Source: Fodinibius sp034521915
Lineage (GTDB): Bacteria > Bacteroidota > Rhodothermia > Balneolales > Balneolaceae
NCBI RefSeq assembly: GCF_034521915.1
Contig: NZ_JAXHLU010000006.1
Span: forward strand, 9,589-73,588
Length of the DNA: 64,000 bases
Direction of reading: 5' to 3'
This document shows positions 52,792 to 61,952 of the stretch, one piece after another (position 1 is the stretch's first letter; each line of letters begins with the position of its first letter). Position numbers and translations under genes: made by a program. Under the pieces are notes generated by a model. The model was not told the origin of the DNA. It was given only the letters and a program-made list of their open reading frames with translations, and ran no database searches.

Positions 52792-53070
52792 ATGAGCTTT
52801 CTATTACTTCTCGTTATTGCTGCTATCTGCGGAGCTATCGGTCAAAGTATAGCGGGATATTCGCTCGGTGGCTGTCTTATAACTACTGTTGTAGGATTTA
52901 TTGGCGCTTTTATTGGCAAGTGGCTGGCTGCTGAAATGGGACTCACCTATATTCTGCCCGTCGAAGTGGGCGGCGAAACCTTTCCTATTATTTGGTCGAT
53001 ATTGGGATCTGCCCTTTTTGCCGTTGCTATCGGATTGTTGTCACGGGGGAAAGATCAACTAAGAAAATAA
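52792..53070 (+). CDS. GlsB/YeaQ/YmgE family small membrane protein
   Basis: A 92-residue protein with three membrane helices and the Gly-rich pattern of the transglycosylase-associated (GlsB/YeaQ/YmgE) family: IAAICGAIGQSIAG, GCLITTVVGFIGAFIGKWL. Function unknown; some members are stress-induced. Follows the ATPase gene by 11 bases and may be in the same transcript, but the family is not linked to ABC import. Confidence 0.88.
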   Translation: MSFLLLLVIAAICGAIGQSIAGYSLGGCLITTVVGFIGAFIGKWLAAEMGLTYILPVEVGGETFPIIWSILGSALFAVAIGLLSRGKDQLRK

Positions 53071-53121
53071 TGGATTCCCCTGAATGGGAGAGACCTTTTT
53101 ATGATGATCGCTTGCTAAAAG

Positions 53122-53625
53122 TTATTTTGGAGCAGAGAAGTCCTGATTAAAAGGATTATTATCAAAGCCCGGGGTAATTTTTACAAAACCGTGATCTGAT
53201 GCTTCGTGGCAGGAATTGCAGGTATCAACGAGTTTAATTGTCTGTTGTCGGATTTTTCCCCAATTTTTGCTCTCCAGTGCTTCTTCGGTGGGTTCAATTT
53301 CCGGTTCCAGGTATTGTCCTATGAGTTTGTCAATATCGTAGCCCTCATAAGTGGGAACGTCTTCAGCTATACTTTCTACCGATTCTTCAACTTCGTGGAG
53401 ATAGAATGATGCCAGCTCATGATTTTCGGCTTCTACAGCTAACGCATATTTATGAGTATAGGTTTGTAGTTGTCCCATAGCGACGGCAAGCTCAACCTCC
53501 TCATGTCCCTCTTTTTTATGGGTTTCTTTGTTCTGAGCCTCTGAATTGCACTGTATGGTAAGAGCAGCTACTGCAAAAATTGTTAAAACAGATAGCAATC
53601 GATACGCTGATTTTTGTATGAGCAT
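53122..53625 (-). CDS. Monohaem cytochrome-like lipoprotein
   Basis: A 167-residue lipoprotein: hydrophobic signal with lipobox TIQC (Cys near 26), a His/Glu-rich linker, helical central part and one CxxCH haem-binding motif (CNSCHEASDHGF) near residue 136-147. The four-helix-like make-up with a C-terminal CxxCH resembles cytochrome c-prime-type or Shewanella-like small cytochromes of unknown partner. Haem binding is inferred from the motif. It might transfer electrons in the periplasm. No oxidase genes nearby. Confidence 0.82.
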   Translation of the reverse strand: MLIQKSAYRLLSVLTIFAVAALTIQCNSEAQNKETHKKEGHEEVELAVAMGQLQTYTHKYALAVEAENHELASFYLHEVEESVESIAEDVPTYEGYDIDKLIGQYLEPEIEPTEEALESKNWGKIRQQTIKLVDTCNSCHEASDHGFVKITPGFDNNPFNQDFSAPK

Positions 53626-53733
53626 AAAAGATATTTTTGATCCTTGTTTCTAATGGTTGAAATGATACTAAAAATTTATTAAAGCTGTGAATTGGGAATC
53701 GGTCCCTGGTTTATCAGAATTTACTGAAAACAT

Positions 53734-56133
53734 CTAAAACAGACGTGCGATACTAATATTTACTAAAAAGGTGGGTTCATCCAAGCGAGTGGCAAAATCG
53801 ATCCGGAACAGATCTAATATTCCATTTAGAGACGCGCCTGCTTCCCAGTGGATGCCATTAGTTGCTCTTGTTGTATAACCGGGCTGATTAATTAAGGAGC
53901 CGTTCTTTACCCACGTTTGGGCGGCACCGGCAAAGACAATAAAGCCAATATTATTATTGACCAGCGGTCGTAATCCCAATAGCTCAAAGGGGATAGTACG
54001 GAAGTTATGTTCAGCATTTATAGATAGGTATTGTTGCCCTTGATAGGGGCGATTTCGGATTGTTTTTAGCACCCCATATGGCGCTGTTGCTCCAATAGTA
54101 CCATCGATAATTCCCCATTTTTGTGGAGGAAGGTCTCCGCTGTAGGTTCCGCCTTTAATATTGAAATCAAGCGTGTTGGCTAAAAATCGGCGCTGATAGA
54201 AGGTAGGAAATGACCATGAAAGGAATCCTGTATAACGGGTAAATGCAAAGTCGCTGCCAAGCGCATCCGATGAATGCTCGATAGTAAATTGTGCTTTTTT
54301 CTGTGCTGTGACACCAAAATTGTAGGATTCATCTACATTATATCCTGTGGTAACATCAATAGACTTGAGCGTGCCTTCGGAGATGGCGGGATTTACCAGG
54401 AAGTTGCTGGAGCTGCCCAAAATATCATAAGCAGTAGTAGTTGGCAGGGACTTGTGGTTTTGATGGTTATATCCCATTTCGAGAGAGAGGTTATGAGGAA
54501 AATCCCATCCCGAAAAAATCCGAAAACCTTCTGAACGATAGTAATCAAAGTAGCCTTGGTGTCCCATTAAGTTGGGGATTATTGTATAGTATGGATTATA
54601 GATGTGGGAGTGGTATCGGGTTTCGGTGCCGGCGCGATAATCACCGCCAATGACTGCCGATCCCCAATTTTGCTGAAGCCATTCAATGGTGAGTCCGCCT
54701 CCGTAATTCCACTCGCGGTAGCCGGTACTGTATCCGCCCTGACCACGAATATTGAGCCAATTGGTGGCATCAATGCTATAGCGTAATCCCACAAAAGCTT
54801 GGTCCACCCGGTTGTATCTTCCATCCGGAGTAATGTTACCGGGTACTTCATCGAGGAAACTTAGAAATCCGGAGTCAGAGTTATCACTTTCCTCCTCATC
54901 ATTATCTATTAGATTGGCTAAAAAGCCGCTGGGTTTAAACGCTTTTTCGAGCGTAGCAGTGCTGTCGAGGGTGGCGTAAGCCAGCTCTTCTTCGGATGAT
55001 AATGGAACGGTATTTACCTGTTGAGCAATCAATGAATCGGATTGAACGGTGGTACTGTCAACACTGAATCGGTCTTCTTTTTTGTAAAGGGAATCGGGTA
55101 GTGAGATGTTGACTTGGTAGTTAGTGATGCGGGAAAGCTGTTTAAACTTGATCATTGGGAAATCAAGTCCTACCATCTTAATTTTTATGTCGCCTCCGAT
55201 GCGTACATCTACTGGCAACCAAAAATCCTGACCGAAATTGTTGAACTGTTGTTTGTAAGATGTCTTGAATGATTTTATTGGAGCCGGAAAAGTTACAACA
55301 TCATTTGGAACTAAATCTACTTCGAGCAGCGCGTATTCATCAGCCAGTACAAAAGCGGTACCTTCAAACAGGGGTTGAAGTTTTCGTGCCGGTGTTACTT
55401 CAATTTTGTAGACGGTTTGATTATCGAGGGAGGTCTGATCTACAAGTTTAAAATCGTAATAGTCCAGTGCATCGGGATGGGTAATGCCTACTAAGTTAAA
55501 TTCAGCAATTTCGATATTATCATCATAAAAGTTTGGCAGATAGCTTACTCCCGCAAAGTTACTCGCTGCCTCAATATTGGCCGTTTGGCGCTTGGATTTT
55601 TGTACCTCGCGATGTCCTCGTTGTTTATCCCAGAAAACTTCCGAAACGGATTCCGTAATTGAAACAATGGCCGTATCGTTTGATAATGTTTGTCGGGTAT
55701 AAGCTTCGGCGCGATAGGTTTCGAGCTGTTTTCGCCACTGCTGTTTGCGTTTGATAACTTCCCGCATAATACGCATCCCGGGATCTTCATCCGTAACCAC
55801 AATTTCCTCCATTTCGGTTACTGAGGGATTCAGCGAGATATTTTGTTTTGCTGATGAGTTTTTGGTAATGGTTAGCTGTTGTGTTTCATATCCGATATAG
55901 CGAATGAGAAGCGTTGCCGGCAGCAGTGAATCGGGAATGGTCAAAGAAAAGTTGCCATTGCTGTTGGTGATGGTGCCTCTATAGGTATCATTGATTAAAA
56001 TATTAGCAGAGGGCAGTGTTTCTTTTGTTTGGGCATCAATGACTGTGCCGCTGATCTTCTTTTGAGCCTGTACGGAAGAGCAAATAAAAAGAAGAAATAA
56101 GAATGCAGATAAAAATTTTCGGCTTTCGGACAT
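53734..56133 (-). CDS. DUF5686 protein with carboxypeptidase-like N-terminal domain
   Basis: A 799-residue outer-membrane protein. I start at the ATG 56133 (MSESRKFLSAFLFLLFICSS); the frame reaches 56154 only with a TTG. Signal, then a carboxypeptidase-regulatory-like domain (about 25-110; KISGTVIDAQTKETLPSANI, in parts), the DUF5686 region (about 120-420), and a C-terminal barrel of Bam/TonB receptor-like strands ending VSIARLF. The family is widespread in Bacteroidota; function unknown. There is no plug domain, so it is not a classic TonB receptor. Gene stands alone. Confidence 0.87.
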   Translation of the reverse strand: MSESRKFLSAFLFLLFICSSVQAQKKISGTVIDAQTKETLPSANILINDTYRGTITNSNGNFSLTIPDSLLPATLLIRYIGYETQQLTITKNSSAKQNISLNPSVTEMEEIVVTDEDPGMRIMREVIKRKQQWRKQLETYRAEAYTRQTLSNDTAIVSITESVSEVFWDKQRGHREVQKSKRQTANIEAASNFAGVSYLPNFYDDNIEIAEFNLVGITHPDALDYYDFKLVDQTSLDNQTVYKIEVTPARKLQPLFEGTAFVLADEYALLEVDLVPNDVVTFPAPIKSFKTSYKQQFNNFGQDFWLPVDVRIGGDIKIKMVGLDFPMIKFKQLSRITNYQVNISLPDSLYKKEDRFSVDSTTVQSDSLIAQQVNTVPLSSEEELAYATLDSTATLEKAFKPSGFLANLIDNDEEESDNSDSGFLSFLDEVPGNITPDGRYNRVDQAFVGLRYSIDATNWLNIRGQGGYSTGYREWNYGGGLTIEWLQQNWGSAVIGGDYRAGTETRYHSHIYNPYYTIIPNLMGHQGYFDYYRSEGFRIFSGWDFPHNLSLEMGYNHQNHKSLPTTTAYDILGSSSNFLVNPAISEGTLKSIDVTTGYNVDESYNFGVTAQKKAQFTIEHSSDALGSDFAFTRYTGFLSWSFPTFYQRRFLANTLDFNIKGGTYSGDLPPQKWGIIDGTIGATAPYGVLKTIRNRPYQGQQYLSINAEHNFRTIPFELLGLRPLVNNNIGFIVFAGAAQTWVKNGSLINQPGYTTRATNGIHWEAGASLNGILDLFRIDFATRLDEPTFLVNISIARLF

Positions 56134-56270
56134 TGATCTGTTTTTGGATTGCAAACAACAGCCCAGTTCTACTGATATTACAGTTTTTTGTTACAGGTGC
56201 AGGGCATACACAGTTAACTTTTCCCAGCCAATTACAATACGAAATGAATTTAGTGTATAGTTCGAATATA

Positions 56271-56959
56271 CTAATCTATAAATCGCTTATAGATTGCCAC
56301 GAGTTTATACTGATCTAATCCGATATAATAAAGCAGAAGGATTAGCGTGAAGACTAACTGTAGCTTTACTATGCCATTGTTTCTATATTTTTGAGCTGAA
56401 GTAATTACGCTTTTATCAAGTATCACAAAGGAGAAACGTTGTTTGATGCGTCGGACAATCTCCTGATCCTCCATCACGATATGATCTTCCCGGAATCCCT
56501 GCAGCTCGTGGAATGCATTCCTGGGTGATGAAATAGACTTTGATCTCCAAAGCGGAAAAGATCAATATCGAAGCGGGTAAACCAGCTGTAAAATCGCAGC
56601 AGAAAGTGATCGTAATCAAAAGCGAGCTGAAAGCATCCGGCCTGACGCTCCTGATTCACAGCTGACATTATAGCGCTGTCAAAGTCTTTTGGTGGATGAG
56701 TATCAGCATGTAAAAAATAGAGTATTTCTCCCTGAGCCTGTTTTGCACCAAAATTCATTTGGGCCGCCCGACCTTTATCAGGGCTTTCAAAAATTTCAGC
56801 GCCCGCCTGTTTGGCTCTGTTGATTGTAGCATCTGTACTTCCCCCGTCAACTACAAGAATTTCCAGAATATAGCCTTTACTGTGTTCTTGTACTTTTTCT
56901 ATGGTTTCAGTTATGGAATCAGCTTCATTAAAAGTGGGAATAATAACGCTGATACTCAT
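56271..56959 (-). pseudogene. Arsenosugar-type GT2 glycosyltransferase (TIGR04283), two frameshifts
   Basis: GT2-family transferase of the rSAM/arsenosugar-associated group (transferase 2), about 229 codons if repaired. The first frame (56959 down to 56474) runs SVIIPTFNEADSITETI, VVDGGSTDAT, DKGRAAQMNFG, LHADTHPP to RFGDQSLF, then goes out of register. Two single extra bases near 56530 and 56517 put the expected continuation in a third frame (FHELQGFREDHIVMEDQEIVRR, in parts), then RIKQRF down to the stop at 56271. The downstream part has the family's MED acceptor motif and two-part helix end. The start overlaps the preceding gene's stop (TAATG type). Either a decaying gene or local base errors. 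Confidence 0.8.
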
Positions 56960-57585
56960 TAATCTGTAACCAGGTTTGAAGCTTTGAGATCTTCCTCGGT
57001 ATCAATATCGTTAAGCATGGGCAACTGTTTATATGAAATATTCATCTCTTTAAATTGACGAATGGTTTCTTCAAAAACAGAAGAAGTGCTCCAGGCCTTG
57101 TTTTCAAAAAGGGAGGGATAGAAGGCTAACATGCCCAGCAGATAATAGCCGCCGTCATTGGCGGGGCCAATAACGGCCTGATTATTTTCCAGTGCCTTAA
57201 AACTTTCTTCAATAAATTCAGGGTTGAGTGCACTGCAGTCACTTCCAATAATTACAACTTTTTGATATCCATCGGCAAAAGCTTTTTTAAAGGCATATCG
57301 CATTCGTAGACCGAGATTATCTCCTTTTTGGAGATATTTGTCGTAATTGCCATCCGACCAGATATCATCTTCGTCGATAAAACGAGAGTACCAAATCTGT
57401 TTGGATACGTCGAGCTGATCTGTAATAGATTTGGTTATTCTTAAAAGCTTTTGATATACCTGTAGCGCTTTTTGGTTGCCCATGGTTTTGGCAAGCCTGG
57501 TTTTCACCTTTCCTTTTTCGGGATTCTTGATGAAAACGATAAGCACGCTGTTGCTTGTGCTTGAGTTATTTTCTTGTATATCCAT
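56959..57585 (-). CDS. Arsenosugar-associated glycosyltransferase (TIGR04282)
   Basis: A 208-residue transferase of the TIGR04282 family (rSAM/arsenosugar-associated transferase 1), with a nucleotidyltransferase-like GT-A fold. I use the ATG at 57585 (MDIQENNSS); the frame goes up to 57696 but overlaps the ArsS gene. Motifs: IVFIKNPEKGKVKTRLAK (about 17-34), LGLRMRYAF, the metal-site VVIIGSDCSALNP (about 112-124), and GPANDGGYYLLGM. In known clusters it is thought to add a sugar to the arsenical nucleoside. Ends by one-base overlap with the next gene. Confidence 0.88.
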   Translation of the reverse strand: MDIQENNSSTSNSVLIVFIKNPEKGKVKTRLAKTMGNQKALQVYQKLLRITKSITDQLDVSKQIWYSRFIDEDDIWSDGNYDKYLQKGDNLGLRMRYAFKKAFADGYQKVVIIGSDCSALNPEFIEESFKALENNQAVIGPANDGGYYLLGMLAFYPSLFENKAWSTSSVFEETIRQFKEMNISYKQLPMLNDIDTEEDLKASNLVTD

Positions 57586-57598
57586 AAAAAGTTTCTGT

Positions 57599-58651
57599 TT
57601 AGGTTGTAGTTCCTCCACAACTGCTACCGGCCCCGGCCGTACAACCAAAACAGTGCTGATTGATCTTGATCTCTCGATCGTTAAGCCTTTCTTCATTCCA
57701 CTCGCTGATGTGTTGCGGGGATTCCTCTTCTACCGGCATTTCCAGCATCTGGTTAAAGTCGCAATCGTAAAGTGTACCATCCCAGCCTACTGAAATGGTA
57801 TCGCGACACATAACTCCTTTGGCAGCGGCAGGATTAAAGGCTGTAATCAACCGATCCATATATTCTTCCAGATTGCCTGATTCCAATAAGAAGTTTAGAA
57901 AACGACTGATGGGGAGGTTGGTAATGGTAAATAGATTATTGAAAACAATGCCGTGTTTGCGGTCGAGCTGACGCTTAAATTCTTTTTCGAGGGATTCCTG
58001 TCCGCCAGGCAAGAATGCTCCTGTTGGATTATAAACCAGATTCAATTCTAATTCAGTGTCTTCTTTGCCGTATCCGATTTTGTTGAGCTTTTTTAACGCT
58101 TCAATTGATCGATCATACGTTCCCTCCCCGCGCTGACGGTCGGTTCTGGATTTGTTATAAAAGGGAAGTGAACAGGTAACTTCTACGCCATGTTCGGCAA
58201 AAAATTCAGGCAACTCCTGATACTTGGGAGCTGTGGTCAGGATGGTCAGATTCGACCGCACGATGATATTCTTGCCAAGTGCTGAAACTTGTTCGACGAA
58301 CCAGCGAAAATGGGGATTCATTTCCGGTGCGCCGCCGGTTAGGTCCACCGTTTTGATATCGGAATGGCGCAAAGCCTCCAGGCAGTGTTCAAGGGTTTCT
58401 TTAGTCATAACCTCGTCACGATCCGGTCCTGCATCCACATGACAATGTTTGCAGGTCATATTGCACATGTATCCTACATTAATCTGGAAAATTTCGATAC
58501 CGGTGGGACGAAGAGGAAAGAGGTCAATCTCCTCAAGTTTCTCTTTAAATTTTGGTTGCTGTCGCAGTGATTCTGAATAGTTATTTAGCACATCTAACTG
58601 ATAGGCCGGATCGGAAAGATCGTGACTAATTGTTTTTAGCGATTTGATCAT
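57599..58651 (-). CDS. arsS: Arsenosugar biosynthesis radical SAM protein ArsS
   Basis: A 350-residue radical SAM enzyme. The iron-sulfur motif CNMTCKHCH lies at 63-71 (CxxxCxxC form). Later TGGAPEMNP (SAM GGE-like motif) and a C-terminal Cys-rich region that ends CFGCTAGAGSSCGGTTT, a mark of ArsS/TIGR04167. ArsS is proposed to transfer the 5'-deoxyadenosyl group to dimethylarsinous acid, giving the arsenosugar core. Second gene after a 62-base gap to the peroxidase-like gene, and 13 bases before the TIGR04282 transferase. The arsM methyltransferase is not in the window. Confidence 0.93.
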   Translation of the reverse strand: MIKSLKTISHDLSDPAYQLDVLNNYSESLRQQPKFKEKLEEIDLFPLRPTGIEIFQINVGYMCNMTCKHCHVDAGPDRDEVMTKETLEHCLEALRHSDIKTVDLTGGAPEMNPHFRWFVEQVSALGKNIIVRSNLTILTTAPKYQELPEFFAEHGVEVTCSLPFYNKSRTDRQRGEGTYDRSIEALKKLNKIGYGKEDTELELNLVYNPTGAFLPGGQESLEKEFKRQLDRKHGIVFNNLFTITNLPISRFLNFLLESGNLEEYMDRLITAFNPAAAKGVMCRDTISVGWDGTLYDCDFNQMLEMPVEEESPQHISEWNEERLNDREIKINQHCFGCTAGAGSSCGGTTT

Positions 58652-58713
58652 AATGCGTTATAAGTTCTAAAACTATTTTGGAATGAAATGGGAACTGGGG
58701 TTCTGCAAGGATA

Positions 58714-59049
58714 TTACATGCTCAGATCTTTGGTTTTATTCATCATCTGTACGCCATGTACAAGTGATGATCCACCGCGGATAGCTGAAGCCACATGAAC
58801 CGCCTCCATCATCTGCTCTTCGCTTGCTCCTTTTTCCAGGCTTTCGGTAGTGTAGGCGTCAATACAATAGGGACATTGGACCGTATGGGATACCGCCAAT
58901 GCGATCAGTGCTTTTTCGCGAGCACTGAGTGCTCCTTCCTCAAAGACGGCCCCATAGTAATCAAAAAACTTTTCGGCTAGTTCGGGACCAAATTCACCAA
59001 CATCTTCAAACTTTTTTAGATCCTTGGGATTGTAATAACTGTCACTCAT
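58714..59049 (-). CDS. Arsenosugar-associated carboxymuconolactone-decarboxylase/AhpD-like protein
   Basis: A 111-residue all-helical protein of the AhpD/CMD fold. The redox motif CPYC (near 59-62) with a following Asp, plus GALSAREKALIALAVSHTVQ (in parts) and GGSSLVHGVQMM, match the small peroxidase-like proteins that sit in arsenosugar clusters. Likely a thiol peroxidase/redox helper; the partner is not known. In some organisms the first Cys of such motifs is selenocysteine, but here it is Cys. First gene of the minus-strand cluster. Confidence 0.88.
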   Translation of the reverse strand: MSDSYYNPKDLKKFEDVGEFGPELAEKFFDYYGAVFEEGALSAREKALIALAVSHTVQCPYCIDAYTTESLEKGASEEQMMEAVHVASAIRGGSSLVHGVQMMNKTKDLSM

Positions 59050-59320
59050 TATAAGTATGATTTTTTTAACGTGAATGCCATGGCTAAATAAGCAATATTA
59101 AAAAGATTATACCAACTGATAGATGGCCATAGAAATTTTGACGATAATAGATTCTTTCTTCTTACGATTTTATTTGTGATAAAAGGATAAAACCAAATCC
59201 CAGGAAAAGTAATTCGCAAAAAAAGAGATTGTAAATAGTAAGAAGCTATTGGAGTGAAGCATCTAAAATTTCTCATACTTTTTTAAATATTTTTTAATTA
59301 CCAAAGAAAAACAGTGATAT

Positions 59321-60796
59321 ATGAAGTACGATTATGATTTACTTGTAATTGGAGGTGGAGCAGGAGGGCTCACTGCAGCAGGTATGGGGGTCAACTTTGG
59401 GGCTAAAACGTTAATGGTGGAAGCCAACAAGCTGGGGGGCGATTGCACGTGGCACGGCTGCATCCCAAGCAAAACATTACTGCACCTTTCGAAGGTGGCA
59501 CAAAATGTAAATGAAGCCGAAAAGTTTGGTTATCAAAAATCGCAGGGACTCGAGTTTTCGTCTGTGATGGAGCATGTCAGATCCAAACGAGAGGAGGTCT
59601 ACAAAGAGGCAGATGATCCTGATATCTACCGTCAAATGGGCGTAGATATTGAGTTTGGTCAGGCTTTATTTGTTGACGACCATACTGTTCGCATTATCAA
59701 GGATGATGAAAACATAAAGGTGTCTTCGCGATATATTATTGTTGCAACCGGCAGTAAGGCGATGATTCCTCCTATCAAAGGGATTCAGGAGATATCGTAC
59801 CATACCAATGAGACGATTTTTGAACTCGAAGAGCAGCCTGAAAGCCTGGCGATTATCGGGGCAGGACCTATTGGCATTGAGATGGCGCAAGCGTTTCAGC
59901 GGCTGGGTACACAGGTAACGGTCTTTGATATGCTACCTCGTATTCTATCTAATGATGATGAGGAATTAGCAGGGATGCTCCGGGATTATTTAGCGGATGA
60001 AGGCATCGATTTTAAGCTTTCTGCGAGCGTGAAAAAACTATCTGAAACCTCGGGTAGATCGGTGAAAATAGAGGCAGAAATTAATGGAGAGACTTTAGTG
60101 TGGGAGGGAAGCGAAGTGCTTGTGGCTGCGGGACGCACTGCCAACCATGAAGGGTTGCAATTAGAAAATGCGGGAATTGATTATCAGAAGAACGGAATAA
60201 CTGTTGATGATCGTTGCAAGACAAATAAAAAGCATATCTATGCGGTGGGTGATGTCACCGGACGATATCAGTTTACTCACATGTCTGAGCACATGGCCAA
60301 AGTTGCGGTGACCAATGCGCTGCTTAAAATACCGAAGAAGATTGATCAGAAACATGTGCCGTGGAGTACGTATACCGATCCTGAGCTGGCACATGTAGGG
60401 GCCACAGAGAAAAAGCTGCAAGAGAATAACATCTCATACAAAACCTACCGATTTCCGTATGATAAAATCGATAGAGCGATTACCGATGAGTCAACCGAGG
60501 GACTTATTAAAGTATTTGCCAAGGAGTGGAACGGCAAAATACTGGGTGCTACGATTTATGGAAAGCAGGCAGGGGATCTCATTGGGGAATATGCTCTGGC
60601 AATGCGAAATGGAGTAACGCTTAGAAATATTGCTGACACTATTCATCCGTATCCTACCTACGGACTTGGGGTACGCAGGGCAGCCGATCAGTGGTATGTC
60701 CAGAGCCAGTCGACCTGGATGGTTAAGTTGATAAAATGGGTGTTTGGATACCGGGGAACAGTGCCGGATTTGAGTGATGAGGATCGTATCATTTAG
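59321..60796 (+). CDS. Mercuric-reductase-like NAD(P)H flavoprotein disulfide oxidoreductase
   Basis: A 491-residue FAD enzyme. FAD site VIGGGAGGLTAA (9-20), redox pair C42-C47 in GGDCTWHGCIPSK, NAD(P)H site IIGAGPIGIEMAQAF, second FAD site YAVGDVTGR, and C-terminal dimer motif HPYPTYGLG. Closest in style to mercuric reductase/dihydrolipoyl dehydrogenase-like proteins, without the N-terminal HMA domain or C-terminal Cys pair of MerA. It is divergent from the arsenosugar cluster and may belong to it functionally. Terminator follows. Confidence 0.9.
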   Translation: MKYDYDLLVIGGGAGGLTAAGMGVNFGAKTLMVEANKLGGDCTWHGCIPSKTLLHLSKVAQNVNEAEKFGYQKSQGLEFSSVMEHVRSKREEVYKEADDPDIYRQMGVDIEFGQALFVDDHTVRIIKDDENIKVSSRYIIVATGSKAMIPPIKGIQEISYHTNETIFELEEQPESLAIIGAGPIGIEMAQAFQRLGTQVTVFDMLPRILSNDDEELAGMLRDYLADEGIDFKLSASVKKLSETSGRSVKIEAEINGETLVWEGSEVLVAAGRTANHEGLQLENAGIDYQKNGITVDDRCKTNKKHIYAVGDVTGRYQFTHMSEHMAKVAVTNALLKIPKKIDQKHVPWSTYTDPELAHVGATEKKLQENNISYKTYRFPYDKIDRAITDESTEGLIKVFAKEWNGKILGATIYGKQAGDLIGEYALAMRNGVTLRNIADTIHPYPTYGLGVRRAADQWYVQSQSTWMVKLIKWVFGYRGTVPDLSDEDRII

Positions 60797-60810
60797 TTCC
60801 ATTGAATAAA

Positions 60811-60840
60811 AAAGTCCGCCGGTTAAAGCGGACTTTAAAA
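60811..60840 (+). terminator. Intrinsic terminator after the flavoprotein gene
   Basis: AAAGTCCGC (60811-60819), 8-base loop, GCGGACTTT (60828-60836): a perfect 9-bp stem, 14 bases after the stop codon. Adjacent A/T runs allow action on both strands. Confidence 0.78.
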
Positions 60841-60977
60841 ACTACTCTCTCTTGATATTATTCAACGGCTTATCTGTTAGTAAGACCATTGAGAAGGATA
60901 ATCCTTACAAAATTTCTTTTCATAATTTATTATTTTATTTCATGCATTTGTTCATATTATTTGTATAATTGCTTCTT

Positions 60978-61625
60978 ATGAAATCACTGACAGAAAAACA
61001 GCGACAACTTTGGGAATACATTTTAAGTTTTTATGAAGACCATAGTCAATTTCCCAGTTATGAAAATATGCAGCAGGAGTTTGGGTATAGCTCCTCTAAC
61101 AGTATTTATCAGCACCTGCAGGCGCTGACCAAAAAGAATTATCTGGCTAAGCATGGCCGGGGCCATTATGATATCCATCCAAGTAAGCGTAATGAGCTGA
61201 GTGGTTTTTACCCGGGCATTCCCGTAAAAGGACGTATTTCCGCCGGGGCGATGCATGAGGCCATCAGTGAAAATCTGGGGCACCTTCCTGTAGAAATTCA
61301 TCCCGAAAAATCCGATCACTATTTTGCCCTTATTGTTGACGGTGAAAGCATGATTGATGCTGATATTCGCGACGGTGATTATATCATTATTGATCCTCGT
61401 GAGCCTAAAGATGGAGAGATCGGGGCTATTCGCTATCGGGGTGAAACCACCTTAAAAACCATTCGAAAAAAAGAGAACGGAATTACTTTGCAACCGGAGA
61501 ATCCATCTTATGACCCTATCGATATCACTCCCGATGAATGGGAGAATATTATGGTTTATGGAACATATGTTGGTAAGGCGTGGAAGAACGGTGATGATTG
61601 GGGCCTGATTTTTCGAAACGGATAA
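60978..61625 (+). CDS. lexA: LexA-type SOS repressor
   Basis: A 215-residue LexA-like repressor from the ATG at 60978 (the frame reaches TTG 60969 only). N-terminal winged helix (about 1-68; SLTEKQRQLWEYI, YSSSNSIYQHLQALTKKNYL) and C-terminal self-cleaving peptidase domain: Ala89-Gly90 cleavage site in RISAGAM, catalytic Ser124 in DGESM and Lys160 in TTLKTI. RecA-stimulated cleavage would relieve the SOS response. The DNA-binding domain has diverged from E. coli, so its box will differ. Single gene before tRNA-Arg. Confidence 0.92.
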   Translation: MKSLTEKQRQLWEYILSFYEDHSQFPSYENMQQEFGYSSSNSIYQHLQALTKKNYLAKHGRGHYDIHPSKRNELSGFYPGIPVKGRISAGAMHEAISENLGHLPVEIHPEKSDHYFALIVDGESMIDADIRDGDYIIIDPREPKDGEIGAIRYRGETTLKTIRKKENGITLQPENPSYDPIDITPDEWENIMVYGTYVGKAWKNGDDWGLIFRNG

Positions 61626-61764
61626 TTAAATTGGCGGGAAGCCAGCAGCCGGGAGATTTCTCATTACTCCTGTATCCTGAATTTTGGCTGCTGCTCTTCG
61701 CTCAAATTCAGCTTGTATATTTGCAGCAAATCTGCTTATTGTAAAAAGCAGTTACACGAAAATT

Positions 61765-61837
61765 GTCCCCATAGTTCAAGTGGATAGAACGGAGGTTTCC
61801 TAAACCTCAAATCCTGGTTCGATTCCGGGTGGGGATA
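61765..61837 (+). tRNA. tRNA-Arg (CCT anticodon)
   Basis: Acceptor GTCCCCA (61765-61771) pairs with TGGGGAT (61830-61836; one G-T pair), followed by discriminator A. D arm GTTC...GAAC, anticodon stem GAGGT/ACCTC with loop TTCCTAA giving anticodon CCT (reads AGG), T arm CCTGG-TTCGATT-CCGGG. 73 bases, no encoded CCA. A 13-bp part of the 3' end is repeated at 63079-63091. Confidence 0.96.
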
Positions 61838-61844
61838 CGATATC

Positions 61845-61874
61845 GCCCTTTGGAGTTCATAGAGGGCATTTTTC
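61845..61874 (+). terminator. Terminator of tRNA-Arg
   Basis: GCCCTTT (61845-61851) and AGAGGGC (61861-61867) pair with one mismatch around a 9-base loop, followed by ATTTTTCT. 7 bases after the tRNA end. Confidence 0.65.
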
Positions 61875-61952
61875 TATTGGTTTGGCCAACATTTTCCGGT
61901 TTTGGTCGCCTCGAGGGATTGGGCTTACAAAGCAGGGGCAATAATTCCCTCC

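Noticed and set aside
57586..57696. Longer N terminus for the TIGR04282 transferase
   Set aside because: It would overlap the ArsS Cys-rich end by about 100 bases and has no family match.
59049..59276. Minus-strand frame of 75 codons that ends in overlap with the peroxidase-like gene start
   Set aside because: Composition is Phe/Leu/Tyr-rich with no signal or domain and looks like AT-rich non-coding DNA; the overlap with the start is probably chance.
61630..61700. Hairpin CAGCAGCC/GGCTGCTG after lexA
   Set aside because: The loop is about 40 bases and there is no T-run, so it is not a convincing terminator.
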